A stretch of 64,000 nt of DNA from Microcebus murinus (Eukaryota; Chordata; Mammalia; Primates; Cheirogaleidae), in contig NC_134120.1 of the NCBI RefSeq assembly GCF_040939455.1, positions 14,351,001-14,415,000 of the forward strand, in the 5' to 3' direction. Below, piece after piece: positions 10,152-22,740 of this stretch; within the stretch, counting starts at the first letter, position 1; every line of letters starts with the position of its first letter. Below the pieces are notes generated by a model that was not told the origin of the DNA, made no database searches, and was given only the letters and a program-made list of their open reading frames with translations. The translations under genes were made by a program, and so were the position numbers.

Positions 10152-10164
10152 TAAGAGTTCTTTT
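10102..10164 (-). mobile_element. Poly(T) tract flanked by 17-bp direct repeats (tail-only retro-insertion)
   Basis: TGCTTAAGAGTTCTTTT at 10102-10118 and 10148-10164 flanks about 29 T residues and nothing else. This is the structure expected from a retrotransposition event that copied only a poly(A) tail. Confidence 0.75.
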
Positions 10165-11009
10165 GCTGATTTCTTCTCATCTGTAACCTCTTCTCTTAGA
10201 TCAAGGCAGATGGGTTTCAATACACCTGTTCTCCTTTGCTGGGAACTCTTCTAGTTAGTGAGAAAAAGGAGAGGTCCCTAGATTGTACATTTTTTTTCCT
10301 ATTCCAGAAGATTGATCTAGCAGAAGAGGGGAAGATTCACTGAGATCCTGTAATATAGCTCTTCTGAATTGTCCCTTTCCCCTGTGATTGTTACTATCCA
10401 AGCTGGTGCTAGGGAATCTTCATGTGGAGTGGTGGGTTGGTCCCCAGGCTACTGTTGGAATCTTAGGTGGGGTGCTGGGTGAGTCTCTTCTCATAGAGGC
10501 AGGCATTTGGAGACTGCCTGGGTCTCCCTGCAGTGGTGGCAGTAGCTGTGCTATCTAAGGCGGTGGCTGCCAGTTTCAGGGCTGTGGGCATTCACTTCAT
10601 CCGGTTCCAGGTATAATGGTGGCACATGGTGGGGGGAAGGTCATGGATGAGGGGTCTGTGATGGAATACTAAACAACAGGCATAGTGCCATGCAGTGACA
10701 TGGGGGTAGGGTGTGTGGGTTCAACTTGATTTTCGACTTAAAATACAGAGTGAGCATTTTCGTCAATGATAAATGTCTACTTCATACTTTAAATGGCCAA
10801 TGGAATTGTCTTGAATTACTCTGTTATACTATAAGGACTCAGATATTCTTGAATTTTTTCAATTTTTTGTTAATGCAGTACTGTTTTGAACATCCTTGTG
10901 TATAACACCCTGCCTAACTCAATAATACCTTTTATTGGATTATATATTAAAAAATAATCACAAGCAGTATACCCATTTAAAGTTATTTATATTTATTTTT
11001 TATTTATTT
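10165..11009. other. Unique DNA; GC-richer part then AT-rich part
   Basis: 10165-10710 is unusually GC-rich for this window (many CTGG, GGTGG and CCCAGG words) and may be an old repeat that I cannot name. No open frame stands out. 10711-11009 is AT-rich with TTTA runs. Confidence 0.4.
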
Positions 11010-11305
11010 CATTATTTATTTATTTAATTTCAATAGATTTAGGGAGATGCAAGTACTTTTTGTTACATGGATGGGTTGTATAATGAAGAAGTCAGGATTT
11101 TTAGTGTACCTGTCACCCAAATAGTGTACATTGTACCTAATAGATAATTTCTGTCCCCCAACCCCTCACATCTTCCCACTTCTTAGTTTTCAATGGCCAT
11201 TATACTACTTTGTATGACAATATACACCTATTGTTTAGCTCCAATTTATAAGTGAGAACATGTGGCATTTGTTTTTCCATTCCTGTTATACTTCACTTAG
11301 CACTT
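11010..11305 (-). mobile_element. L1MA/L1PB-like 3'UTR fragment, antisense
   Basis: TTTTTGTTACATGGATGG, TTTAGTGTACCTGTCACCCA, TAGTGTACATTGTACC, TAAGTGAGAACATGTGGC and CATTCCTGTTATACTTCACT follow the order of antisense L1MA/L1PB-type 3'UTRs. It is moderately diverged and 5'-truncated. Confidence 0.85.
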
Positions 11306-11383
11306 GATACATACTGTTAACTGCTTTAGAAAAAAGTTTTACTAATCTACAGTTTGACCAAGAACTGATGATAACATCATCAC

Positions 11384-11428
11384 ATTAGATATTAGATATA
11401 TTAGATAATATTATATCTAATATCTAAT
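11384..11428. repeat. Perfect 17-bp inverted repeat with 11-base loop
   Basis: ATTAGATATTAGATATA (11384-11400) pairs at every position with TATATCTAATATCTAAT (11412-11428). The stem is almost pure A/T, so it is cruciform-prone in DNA. Confidence 0.93.
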
Positions 11429-12894
11429 ATTCCTCCAGTGGTTCTGGGACAATATTTATCCCAGTGATTCTGTTTTGATCACTACTGAATGCTAATTAAA
11501 TTAGTATTTTGAAGATATATGGAGAGCATTTTATGAAATTATATAATAAGCTAATATGAAATGTATCATCTATTTGAAGCTTTGTAATGCTCAGGTATCC
11601 TATGTTTTCCTTTGAAAACCATATATAGATGTTTATATGTATATATTAATCATATATAATTCATATATATTATTCATATACATATATAATTTAGTCATAA
11701 ATACATACATATTAACTAACTTGAAGTTATAGGTATTCTATTTGAAATACATAATGTATTGATATTTGTATCTACTGAAAAGTTATAATCTTAAGCACTG
11801 CTCTATTAGCCACAGATGGTATTTATTCAAAAAAAGAAACAAGTAGTTAAATTTTAAAGGGCAAAGTATGTATATATAAAGGATAGTCACATGAATATGA
11901 AATCTTTATGATTACATTAGGGTTGGCAACAAATATGTCTTCGGTTTTCTGTGACAACATGATGTAAAAATTTCATAGAGCATTTAATCTATAACCAGAA
12001 ATATATTAGAAAAGCCAAGGTTTCTGCATCCAAATTATGCTTCCCAGCATATCTCTCACACTCAGATTGTAGCACCAAATTCGCTATCTGCTCATGTGCT
12101 CTAATTTTTGGCTTCAAAGTATAGTCCAGTTTCCCAAGGGAAAGATAGAAAAAGGGAAACATCTGGAATAACCTAGAGTTGTCAATGAGTTTCATTACCA
12201 TCATCTTAATGTTTTTATGGATATACATTTTCAAAACAGTTTATTGTACATGGTTCTCCCCCACAGAATAGCATTTACTTTAAAGAGAAAAATAGTAGCA
12301 AACTTTTCAGAAATGAATCTATTCTATAAAACAGTAATTTAAAACATGGTCTAACAAAGTAAAGTCTTTTATCATGGTGTGCTTGAATGCATACAAAAGT
12401 TTATTTTCATTATGAATTTCTTTCCCCAACATTGTATTAATCATAGTACTATTTAGAAAAAAAAGTTACTTAATAAGCACTCTATATGTAAAATATATTT
12501 TATCATCAACAACAGTTTGTTAAATTATAATGAAATATTTAAAATACCAAAGAAATAAGCACAGCTATATTTTTAAATATCCTTATTTTGTTGGTCCCTC
12601 TAAATTTCACTTGACCATTTTCAAATCAAACCAACTTATGAGTCTCTAACCTCAGACTTTGTTTTAGATGCTTCCCAGGTGATTTCAGGAATAGAATTTC
12701 TAATAAGGAAGAGATTCGTCTAGTGATGATGATTAACTCTGCTAGGTTTCATGCTCAAATTATTGCTGCACAGCAGGCTAGGATCACTCTGATGATACAA
12801 GATAATTAGACTGAATTTCCCATGCAGACGAGTATTACAGTCAGAATTTCTAAGAATGAAATAATGTTAACTACAATTTGTAGAGGCCTGGAAA
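11429..12894. other. AT-rich unique DNA
   Basis: It includes a TATATA-rich patch at about 11625-11715. No gene or named repeat was recognised. Confidence 0.5.
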
Positions 12895-13100
12895 GATGCT
12901 AGACACTGCATTTTTATATTATTTATGACACACTACCACCTTATGATGTAGATATGTATTATTGTCTCTGTTCATGAGATATCTAGACCTCAGAGAGATC
13001 CAGCAGCATTCTCAAAGGCATACAGTTAGTAAATAGGAAATAAAACATTCATGTCCATCTGTTCAACTGCAGAGCTCATACTCTGTATTACTGGGCTGGT
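12895..13100 (-). mobile_element. MIR SINE, antisense
   Basis: ACCTTATGATGTAGATATGT, CTAGACCTCAGAGAGATC, GGCATACAGTTAGTAAATAG and CAGAGCTCATACTCTGTATT follow the antisense MIR order. Confidence 0.7.
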
Positions 13101-15315
13101 GCCTGGTAATGGTGCTGGTGTATATTCTATACCCAAGAGCCTGGGGAAAGTAGAGTACAGGAAGCTGTTATGACTTCCTGAGGCTATCTCAGCAGGAATG
13201 CAGGCCAGAAATGAAATTCCAAAGAAACTCGGAGATTGTCAAATCCTTCCCCTGAAATGCATGAATTTTACTACTCTGAATAGTTCTGAAGTCAAAGTAC
13301 ACATACATTGTTTCACCAGACAACCTAACGTGTGATAGGCAAATGAAAAGAATCTAATGTGAAACCTTTTCAATTATTTTAATTCTGATGATACATTTTG
13401 ACTGTGGTTCACCTGTAAAGTCTTAACGGGTGCTCAAATTGCTCATGCAATACTGCTCAGGTGTTCCTCTTAGAATAGGAAGTTGTAAATTGTACTGATT
13501 AGAAAAAATGATCTCTATTTCCAAAACGTTTCACTTGCCTTGAAAATTAAAATGTAGCTCTTTTCCTTAGCTTTAAATTTTAAAGATATATCTTAAAGTA
13601 AATTAGAAATTAAAGATTAATTTTTCTATTGAGGGCTTAAATTATAATGAAAACGATTTTTAAATAATTTTATTTCCTTCATTTTATTATATCATTAAAT
13701 TATTAAATAATGACACAAATAATTATGATACATCTTAAATCAAATCAGTGACATCTAATTAACAGACACAATGTGCCAATAATAATGAGCTATATTAAAC
13801 CTACAATTAAATCTCAACAACTTATCAAAAAGGGTCCCTTTAAAAAATTTCTCCCCATGAGAATTTATTTTATCATGTCTAGTTTTTTCTCTTTCTGGGC
13901 TTCCTCTCTAATCAATATGAGATGAAAAGAATAGAATAAGACTGGTTCCTTTAGAAGTTAAAGCCCCTTTAAAACCACGTATTAATACTTTGAAGCAAAG
14001 GTTGACTAAATTCAGCCACCAGTGATAGAAGATACAAAATATTGGCTTATTATGTCCAACCATGACTTTTTTAGTGGAATCTTTCAGGAATGGTAGTTGC
14101 ACAGAAAAAAAGAAAAGAAAAGAAAATTTTATTCCCCACAATGACTGTGAGTACAAATGAACTTATTAGTGAGCAAAGCAGGCAACCACCTTTGTGATAT
14201 TAGTCCAAATGATATCCAGATCAAAATCTATTAATTCTTACAAGGTTTAATTAGAGCTTTCTTAATAACAACCACTTAATACAGTTGCTCTTCCTGACAT
14301 GACTGCAATTAAACTCCTGGATCGGAAATCTGAGCCAGGGGCAAGATAATTCATTTATAATTGCAGGAAGGTACAGAACAATTGCAGAAGAAAAACTGAA
14401 GCCAGGTGTCTGTCAAAGGCAGAAGAGAAAATCAGGAATGATATCCCAGATGAGGGTCAAGTAGTTAGCAGATGCACCCACCAGGAACATAAACTTCAAA
14501 CTGGAGTAAACTTCATTTCAGTAGGGAAGACTATTAAGCTTGCTCTTGTACAACAGGAACCAACTCTTTTTTAAACAAGGCCTGAGGTACAGGCTTCTCT
14601 TATGAAAATTTAAAGGCATAATATGAAAGAACTAAAAGATATTTCAGAGATAACAGTCTGACTAATTTTAACAAACAAAAGCTCTCATGCGCTTAGAAAT
14701 GAAGGAAGTTGCTTAAGTTCACATAGTTAATAACAGATCCGTTAGCAGAGTCTAGATCTATTTGTTCAAAATCTACTTGTCCATACACCATAGAAAGTAA
14801 ACAGAAGATACCGACACTGAGTAAATGCAAGTCTTGATGAATGTAAAGACTGGACCCACAGTTGTGTGCAGGACAATAATGGGATTAAAGCTAGTCTTTC
14901 TAGGGAGCCAAAGCAAATCCGAAATACAGCATGAATATGTGGGAGAAATGGTTTAAGAAGTTGCCAACACATCGGAGGGAGTCCAGAAATAAAATATGAA
15001 AGAGAACTAAAGATTATTTCTTCCTCCTCCTCTGTTTTGCTAAGATTAGACCTACACCTATTGTCTAAACTCCACAAGAAAAATAAAGCTGAATTCTTAA
15101 ACTTTTCTAAGAGAACAAAGAGGAAGACATAAGAGTCAAGGGAAATATCAAAAGACATTTCTCGCCTGTTCTGTTCACCAACCTCCTCCTGCAAGCCCCA
15201 GGCATGGTCAGTGTGTCTACTGAGCACAGAGGCCTAAAAGGGAAGAGTCCACAAGGATATTTTCACTCCCCTTCTCTTCACCTCTTCCCCAAGGGAAAAT
15301 AATTGTTTCCTACCT
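13101..15315. other. Unique DNA; 14280-14480 looks conserved-element-like
   Basis: No gene was recognised. 14280-14480 has balanced composition and homeodomain-type TAATT cores (for example ATAATTCATTTATAATTGCA) of the sort seen in conserved non-coding elements, but conservation cannot be tested here. Confidence 0.35.
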
Positions 15316-15862
15316 AACTGAGAGCTACTTTGTAATTTACCCCTATTGGCCCTCTGTGAAATAAAACATACATTTTTGACAATGCTTTATATCATCATGT
15401 GGTTTAAGGCCCCAAATCAAGGCCCAACAATATGTGCTACCCTGATATTTTATAAAATTGGGAAGATCTTAAATGGTCTAATCACAAGCTCCCCTCTCAA
15501 CTCTACTCCCAAGAATAAGGTCCTCTAGCTACTCTCCTTATCAAAGGGACTAGGAGCAATTCCTGCTTTATCCCAGAGTAGCAGGTTTCAGTTCTCTGTC
15601 AGCCTGTGGAATTACTCAAACAAGCCAGTTACATTCTCTAGAGGGAAACAGGGTCACTCCACCTTCTTGACATTTCAAAGCCTACTTGCCACGCCCCTGG
15701 TTGTGTACTCTGTCCCCAGATGCAACCTGGGTGTGGTTGTACAGCATGCTGTGTCTTCCTCCCCTAGGTTATGATTGCATGTAACTAATAAACTGCTGTT
15801 GGCCTCATCTGTCTCATGTTGGGTGTTATGTGTTTGCCAGTTTTCAGAACCCTACGGCTGGA
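15316..15862 (+). mobile_element. Possible solitary LTR
   Basis: A moderately GC-rich segment ends with AATAAACTGCTGTTGGCCTC followed by T/G-rich sequence and CCAGTTTTCAGAACCC, resembling the polyadenylation signal and R/U5 part of an endogenous retrovirus LTR. TG...CA termini and a target-site duplication could not be fixed, and no viral genes are present. This is a weak call. Confidence 0.3.
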
Positions 15863-17064
15863 ATTCATTCATTCACCAATGGAATAAATAGGAGGCAGTC
15901 AAAACACATCGTGTTTAATAGCTCTCCAATCATTTCACATTACTTTGGAAGATATGACAGTCAGGGAATCCTGTAACTTCATCATTTGAAGGGCTCTCAT
16001 GAGCAGGGATGAAGAGGTAGCCGTCACTACCCAATCTTTCGTACTCTACTCTCACGCCCTTGTACTGCACTGTTTAACAATATATAAACTTCTCTTCCTG
16101 GTAACAACTTTTTATGTTTAAAACACATAATGCTTGACCTTCAAACTTGTCAAATATGGTTAACTCCTTTTAAGTCTAATAGTTTCTATTTTCTATTCCT
16201 TTATTTTTTCAATTGTTCTACACTAACAATTTCTAATTTTTCCCATGTGTCCATTATATTATGAAGACTCAAATGAGTAACAGTATAATTTTGACAGTAT
16301 GACCCTTTTACAGAAAAATTTGAAATGAACATCTGAGTCATGTCTGTAAAATAATTAACTCAGCACTCAACAAAAATTTATTAAACATCTACTATAGGCT
16401 AGATTGTTTATTTATACTCACTTGTTGATGCACTTGATCTGATAGATTTTCTATATATGCAATGTCTAATGCCTGCTTTATAACTGGTTTTATACCTATT
16501 CACTGTTTCATTTGTTTATCAGTTCATTTATCTTAATCTATGAAAGATTAAAGGTTGTCTCAACACTAACTTGGGCCATTTTCAATGATTAAATTAGTTT
16601 ACCTTTTTTTTTTTAGAAGAATAATTTTAAAAAACAGGTTAGATTCAATTGATCCTGTGTCTTGTATTCTTAAGTTGTCCTACATTTATTCCAAAGGCAT
16701 TTTTTAAGTTTAAGATCAAAAGCTAAAAACAAATCATTAGTTTTAAATTTATTTTAAAGAAACGACATCAAAAATGTTTTCAGGACTAGAAATTCTGTTT
16801 CTCCAAAGTGCTAAAAAAAAGTCATTGAATTATAAGCAGCACTCGAACTATTGTAATGCTCATTATTACATAGATCCTGCAGAATTCTCTTTTAAAAAAT
16901 ACAGCATATTTCTCTCAACCCATTACTTGTATAGCACATAGTGTTATTTTATTATTATTTGGGCATCTAGAATGTGTTAGACATTTTCTTTTATATTTTC
17001 TAATCACAGCAGTAATCAAAGAGTTCAACTCAGAGGGTTTTTTTTCCCCCATAAGTTAATGAAA
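15863..17064. other. AT-rich unique DNA
   Basis: Short MIR-like words near 16365-16410 (CAAAAATTTATTAAACATCT). Nothing else was recognised. Confidence 0.45.
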
Positions 17065-17280
17065 GAGTTGATAAGTCACTGCAAGAGCTCAAACCTCAGC
17101 CCTGTTATTTATTAGTTAACTTCTATAAAAGTCAACTTCCTTATCATTAAATTGGGATAATAATAGTATATTTATGTCATAGGGTAATTGTGGGTGTTAA
17201 GGGCAGAATATATGTGAAGTATTTAGCATAGTGTTTATCACAAGGTAAGGGCTAATATATGTAAATGATTATTATATAAT
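17065..17280 (+). mobile_element. MIR SINE
   Basis: AAGTCACTGCAAGAGCTCAA, ATTAAATTGGGATAATAATA, GTCATAGGGTAATTGTGGG and TTTAGCATAGTGTTTATCAC match sense MIR in order. Confidence 0.8.
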
Positions 17281-18084
17281 AAAATATTCATACAACATTA
17301 ACTCTATCATTTTAGGTTAATTCATTACAGGCCATAAACATTCAATCATTAGGCTTTTAGGAGTCAAAAGATGATATTCTTAATTTTTAATTTCTTATAT
17401 GATAATGTAAAATAATGTACATCTATTCTTTCTATATTTGTTTATCACCACAGATGCTCATATCTGCCATACATATCAATTTTGGGAACATTTGAATATT
17501 CACTCACCCACTGATGCTTGAGTTAGACTTTGTTGAAAATGAAAGTATTGTGTCAACACATTTTAAATATTTGTTTAGGACTCAATTACACAGAATGATG
17601 ATAAGTACTATATAATGTTAGGTTAAAAATAACAATCATGTTATAGATGAAAATCCTTCCTACTTTTAGGCAATTTTACTATCTTCTCATCTTTTATTTC
17701 GCTTATTAACATATTTTTTCAAAATAAATATACATCAACTGGTGTTTTATCTTATTTCTGTATGACACAAGTAAACAACTTTGTCAAGAGAAGAAAAAAT
17801 CAAAACTTACTCTATTAGTTTCTCTTATTCAGATGACAATTGATAGTGTTTCACATGCAGTGGAAATGCTCTACATAAAGGGTCAAAGTAAATTTTCACC
17901 CTTAAGAATTAACCCCGCCACCCTATATGTGAAGTTTTAGAAAAATATTAATACATACACTCCAGGCTCTCACCATAGAACAGTACATTGCACTCTTTGA
18001 GCCAGCGAAAGTTGTGCCCACTGAAGGCTGTGCAGAAGGAATGTTTAATTAGGAAACAGTCAATGTAGCAGCTTTCTACTCAGA
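17281..18084. other. AT-rich unique DNA
   Basis: No repeat or gene was recognised. Confidence 0.5.
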
Positions 18085-18225
18085 GAGCATCAGAATCCCC
18101 TGAAGAATTTTTTTAAGTACAGATATCTGTGCTCTACATCACACTTAATAAATCAGAATTTCTAAAGGGTATTATCCCCATATTTGTGCCCAAGAAAAGA
18201 ACCCCAGGTGAATAAATTGACCAGT
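18085..18225 (+). mobile_element. MER5A-like hAT-Charlie element
   Basis: GCATCAGAATCCCCTGAAGA, AATAAATCAGAATTTCTAAA and ACCCCAGGTGAAT occur in MER5A order. The termini are eroded. Confidence 0.7.
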
Positions 18226-20139
18226 CAGGTTTGGGAGTTTCATGTCAAAGGCAAACTATATTCATCTAATCACCTAGGTCTGTGATTTCAAAGCTTATTT
18301 GTTTGGTTATTTAGCAAAGCTCTTTAGCAATGCAGTTTTCTTCTGGGTACTTTTATGTAGAAACAAGTTAGTCAGATTAAAGAAGACTTCCTCTGGATGA
18401 ATAATGATTTGCGATCTGGAGCATCAAAAGCTCCCACGTCATCTTTACTTCTTAGTGGATTCTGGGGCCCTCTAGAGTCCTCAGGATCTATGGAACACAA
18501 TTGCAAATCCATACATAGCCCATGATTTTAGGTGTAATGATTCAGCTTTGAATTAACCAAGATCGCCAGAAGCCTGTATGTGTGCAGCACCTAAGTATTT
18601 TCCCTGTAAGATCACTACCCTGACAGAGGCATTACTGTTGTAGCCTCAAATTACATCAGACTTCACCATGGAAACAGACATTCGGATTTCACTTCTGCAT
18701 TTGCAATACAACTGTTGTTGAGGTACGGTCTGATGTATCACCCAATGGACCCTTCACAAAATCCCAACCAAGAAATTTCCCTTTGTACTTAATAAGTGGA
18801 AAATCAGTATTGTCTGTGAAAATGTGGGTCATTTCTGTCTTTCTGGTCAATGACTCTCAGTTTGGGAATAGGGAAAATGTGGGGTTTTTTTGAGAAACTA
18901 TGTTGCACATGCAATCTCTAACCTCAAGAAACTCAATCTAATGGGAGAGAGACTCTAAGAAAGTTAATTTTAAAACAATGCAATAAATTCAATGCTAGAG
19001 ATATGCATGGGTTGCTATGGAAACAAGGAGATAAGTTCTATAAGTAATTACATTTCCATTTTTGCCTTAGCTACGGGAAGATAAGAGCTCAATTCTGTGC
19101 TCAATTTCAACAACATCAACATTTGTCAGAGGCATGTTTGCTTCTTCTTTTCCCCCAATCTTACTTTATCCATTTTATACTTTTTAATTTGTCATACTAA
19201 ATGCCTTGTTTCTGTTAAATAAAAAACAAGGCTAATTGTGCTAAAAACACACAATTTACAAAATTTCTTACCAGATATTAGTTGCTTTTTTAAGCATTGT
19301 TTTAAAATTACGGGATAATAAGACCAAATCATGAGTATTTAGTAGTGATATCATATTCCATAAACACGCGTGTACTCTAAATAAAAGAGTGTTAAAAGAT
19401 AGGAAAAATAAGAGTTGAAAAGTAAATGTGAGCATTATGTATAATTTATATAATCTGTTTAGTGGTAGAGTGACCAGTGAAGTGACCCATAACTTCATTT
19501 CTTTAAGAGGTGCACATCTATTGATATAATAAAGGCTCGTTGGTTTTTATTATGGATCTTGCTGAATTTTAAAGAGCCACCTAGCTAATCGAATGACAAG
19601 CACATTTGCTCATCCAGATTCTAATTTGCATAAAGCTCACTGTCTCAGCACTATTGCAACAAGCCTACTGCTGACTTGTGGACAAGACTGGGCAAGATTA
19701 CATTAAAGACACAAAGTCATAGTATGTGTTGCTTTATATTAATAGATAAGAAATAGATGCTGCTTTCTCATAGAGAGGCATGTGGTCTGAGTGACATTTC
19801 CTTTGATGGGTTTAGCTCTATCTACACTGGTGTCTACTAATGCTATATAGTCCCCTTCCTAGGGAGTTTGGAAAACAGATCTAACTGATCCAAACAAATA
19901 TAGATCCTCTACTATGGATTTCAGTTTTGGGGGTGCTACTTTGGCCAGCTGAGTTTCCTAGTGGCCTCAGCTTAACCACAGACGTTGACTTTGCCTTTCT
20001 TCCCTCAGATTTTGTTTTACAAAGTAGTAAAAATAATATGAATAATAATATGCATTTTCATATTTAAGTTCGTTCTCCTTTCTCTAAAGTCAAATATCTA
20101 CAGGAGGATAGCTCTATAAAGTTATAGATATAATAAATA
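18226..20139. other. Repeat-poor unique DNA
   Basis: Two stretches (18380-18880 and 19560-19720) have balanced composition and no repeat similarity. The second contains an octamer-type ATTTGCAT (about 19624). They could be conserved non-coding elements, but no coding frame is convincing. Confidence 0.35.
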
Positions 20140-20320
20140 TTAATTGAGGTTCCATCTCTGTCATTTACTGAGTAATCTCTTACAAGATACTCAACCTCTT
20201 CGTGCTTCAGTTTTCTTATCTGGAAAATGGAGAATCTAACAATACTTATTGAGGAAATTAAATACATTTTTTAATAGTGAAATGCTTAGAACAATGTGTT
20301 CAAACCTTAAATGCTATTAA
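20140..20320 (+). mobile_element. MIR SINE
   Basis: TCATTTACTGAGTAATCTCT, TCAACCTCTTCGTGCTTCAG, TTTTCTTATCTGGAAAATGG and AATGCTTAGAACAATGTG match sense MIR. Confidence 0.8.
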
Positions 20321-21854
20321 AGGTCTATCATTTTTGTTGGTAGTCATGTTATGCTATTATTATATTATGTTTATTAAAAATAATACCAAAATGAATCAGG
20401 GATATGTGTGAATAATTTGTCCTGGCTTATGTTCCAGCTGAATGACAAAGCCTTTTAGTTAATTCCAAAATTCCCTGCTCTGTGCATTCTATCTTGTTAA
20501 TCTAACATTCAGCCAAAGGTTTTATAGAATTTTTTTTCAGTAACTCAGAGTAGTTTCAAAATAATTTACAGCATTTGATGAGCTGGTAGGTGTTTTCTTT
20601 TGTGATAATGAGAATTGTTTAAATAGTGGTGTCTCTATTTCTTCAAAAATAAACTAGAATTTCATTGCAACAGCCATATGACATTTATGGTTGGGCTGGC
20701 ATACAAGTTTCTTTCCCAGACTTGTATTTTCTACTCTCACTCTGATTCTGTATTCCTAGTTCTATTTTAATGTGTGTATCCTTACGTATGCTGCCTCAAA
20801 TACTTTGTGGAAGAAAGGTATTAATAATAATAAATAACCTTTTTTTTATTTTACTCAAACACCCTATGTTACCTATGAAAATAAATAAATCCATAGATGC
20901 TCATCCTTGTAAATCTCTCTGCAAACTATTTTGAATTATGCCTTCTCTCTGTCTTGGCAGGGCCCATGATGTATATTTTAAGCAAACGTTCAATGAATGG
21001 AAGAGAAGTAGATGATAAAAACAGATCACAAAAACAAAATGTTGAATAAATCAAATGCTGCAAAATCACTTCTTGATTATATGAGTTGGTTGTTAATGTT
21101 GATATAAAGTATGACATCATAAAGGAATTTCAAAATAATAAAAATAATTTGATAATCAAAGCCAAATACTATATAATATTTACATTCTAGTTGTAAAAGT
21201 AAAACTTTGTGTATACTTCCCCCTTCACCATTTGCAAGTAATCATGCCTGCAAAAAGTGCCATGAGATTTCAAGAGCCATGAAATCAACTCTTCAAGAAC
21301 TCATCTCTTCATTAGCTTCCATGCACCAGTGACTGATTTCCCAGCAGTAGAACTGCTGAGGGTAAAGGGCTGCTGTATGCTCAGGCTGGCTGTTCATTGA
21401 TGTGACAAGTGCCAAATTTCCCAAATAAATTTCTTACCCAGGATACTATATTACACGAGTTCCTCTCCAAAACAAGTGATGCCTATGGACTTCTTTCTGC
21501 AATAGCACTAGATCTCTTGCTACAATCTACAAAAATAAAGGAAGAAAGAAAAAATACTATATTAAAAATGGAACTTTACATCTCTAAGGTCTGCTTCTAT
21601 TCTCAAAGCCTATACATACAACAGTCCTGGTTTTATTATCCCCCTCTCGTATCCCTGCAAAAGTATCCAGATGTAAATAGTCCTTGAAGTAGCTTAAGCT
21701 TGTATGGGTTTTATTAATATTACAAAGGGCACATTCACACATACACAAGTCTGATGGAAAATGCCCTCTGATGCTCAATCCCTGAGACAATTTCCAGGTC
21801 ACCAACATGAAAAGAGGTTTGAAAGTTGCTGTGAAAATGAGGCAGAACATTAAA
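20321..21854. other. AT-rich unique DNA
   Basis: No repeat family was recognised. The longest frames (about 92 codons) lack protein-like features. Confidence 0.45.
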
Positions 21855-21960
21855 TTACCATTCATTCATTTGTTCATTATTTGCCAGATATAGGTGTTGG
21901 GGATACATAAATGAACAAAGCAAAAAACTCTGCCACCATGGACATTCCTTTCTCATTGGG

Positions 21961-21985
21961 GGATAGATGGATGAGTGGATGGATG

Positions 21986-22022
<37 letters not shown>
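21961..22022. repeat. (GATG)n/(GATA)n microsatellite
   Basis: Tetranucleotide array, GGAT-type units first and then uninterrupted GATA units. Confidence 0.95.
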
Positions 22023-22666
22023 TAGTTTATCAAACAATGGTAGGTACATTGGAGATAAATAGGGTATGAAAAGAGGTTGCTACAGGAAAAAGGTCATGAT
22101 TGTGTGATATTTGAATAGGAATCTGAAAGAAGTGAGGCAGCCTCACATGCAGATATTTAGAGGAGGAACACTGAGGAAGAAGCAACAGTGAGTTAAAGGC
22201 CCTGGTCCAACCTGGCATCCCTATGAATATCAGAGAGTGAGCAAAAGGCAGAGTAGTGGAGGTTGAAGTCAGAGAAGTAAAGGGTGAGCCTGATTAGCTA
22301 CTATGACAAATGTGGCCATTGATCTGAAGGAAAAAAGTAATCACTGAGGGGTTTTGAGCAGGAGAGTAAAATAATCTGATACATTTTTAAAGGGATAGGT
22401 TGCTTGCTGTGTGAGAAAAGAGTGTAGGAAGAAGCAGAAAGGCCAGATAGGAGGACATTGCAACAATGCAGGCAAGAGATGACAGCACCATGGTCCAGGG
22501 TGGTAGCAGTAGAGCAGAAGTGGTAAAATTCTGGATATTTATGACAGGTAAGCCTTAAGGATTTTTGATAGATTGGGTATGACATGTGACAGAAAGAGAG
22601 GCACAAAGTTGGCATCCTAGATGTGGGGTCTAAAGGGTGGGAGTTGCCAATGACTGCGCTTAGAAA

Positions 22667-22679
22667 GCGTGGGCGGGGC
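22667..22679 (+). promoter_or_regulatory. Overlapping EGR1-type and Sp1-type motifs
   Basis: GCGTGGGCG (22667-22675) is an exact EGR1 consensus overlapping the GC box GGGCGGGGC (22671-22679). It lies near the 3' end of the ancient repeat at 21855-22740 and is isolated in AT-rich DNA. Binding is not implied. Confidence 0.5.
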
Positions 22680-22740
22680 GTCAGCCCCAGCGGGGGAAAG
22701 ATCATGAATTGGGTTATGCACATGCTAATTCTCAGAACTG

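Larger units (their letters stand above)
21855..22740 (+). mobile_element. Ancient mammalian interspersed repeat, copy B (same family as 8285-9125)
   Basis: It begins CATTCATTCATTTGTTCATT, then GATATAGGTGTTGGGGATAC and AATGAACAAAGCAAAAAACT. It continues through CATGCAGATATTTAGAGGAG, GGGTTTTGAGCAGGAGAGT, ATTGCAACAATGCAGGCAAG, GGTCCAGGGTGGTAGCAGTA and ATTCTGGATATTTATGACAG. It is more complete at its 5' end than copy A. A GATA microsatellite interrupts it at 21961-22022. Confidence 0.7.

Noticed and set aside
14766..15227. 153-codon minus-strand frame
   Set aside because: It begins with GTG. The low-complexity composition (Leu, Phe, Ser) is typical of AT-rich non-coding DNA, and no family is recognised.
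22301..22723. 140-codon minus-strand frame with an ATG
   Set aside because: It lies inside an ancient interspersed repeat and reads against it. The other copy at 8285-9125 has no matching frame.
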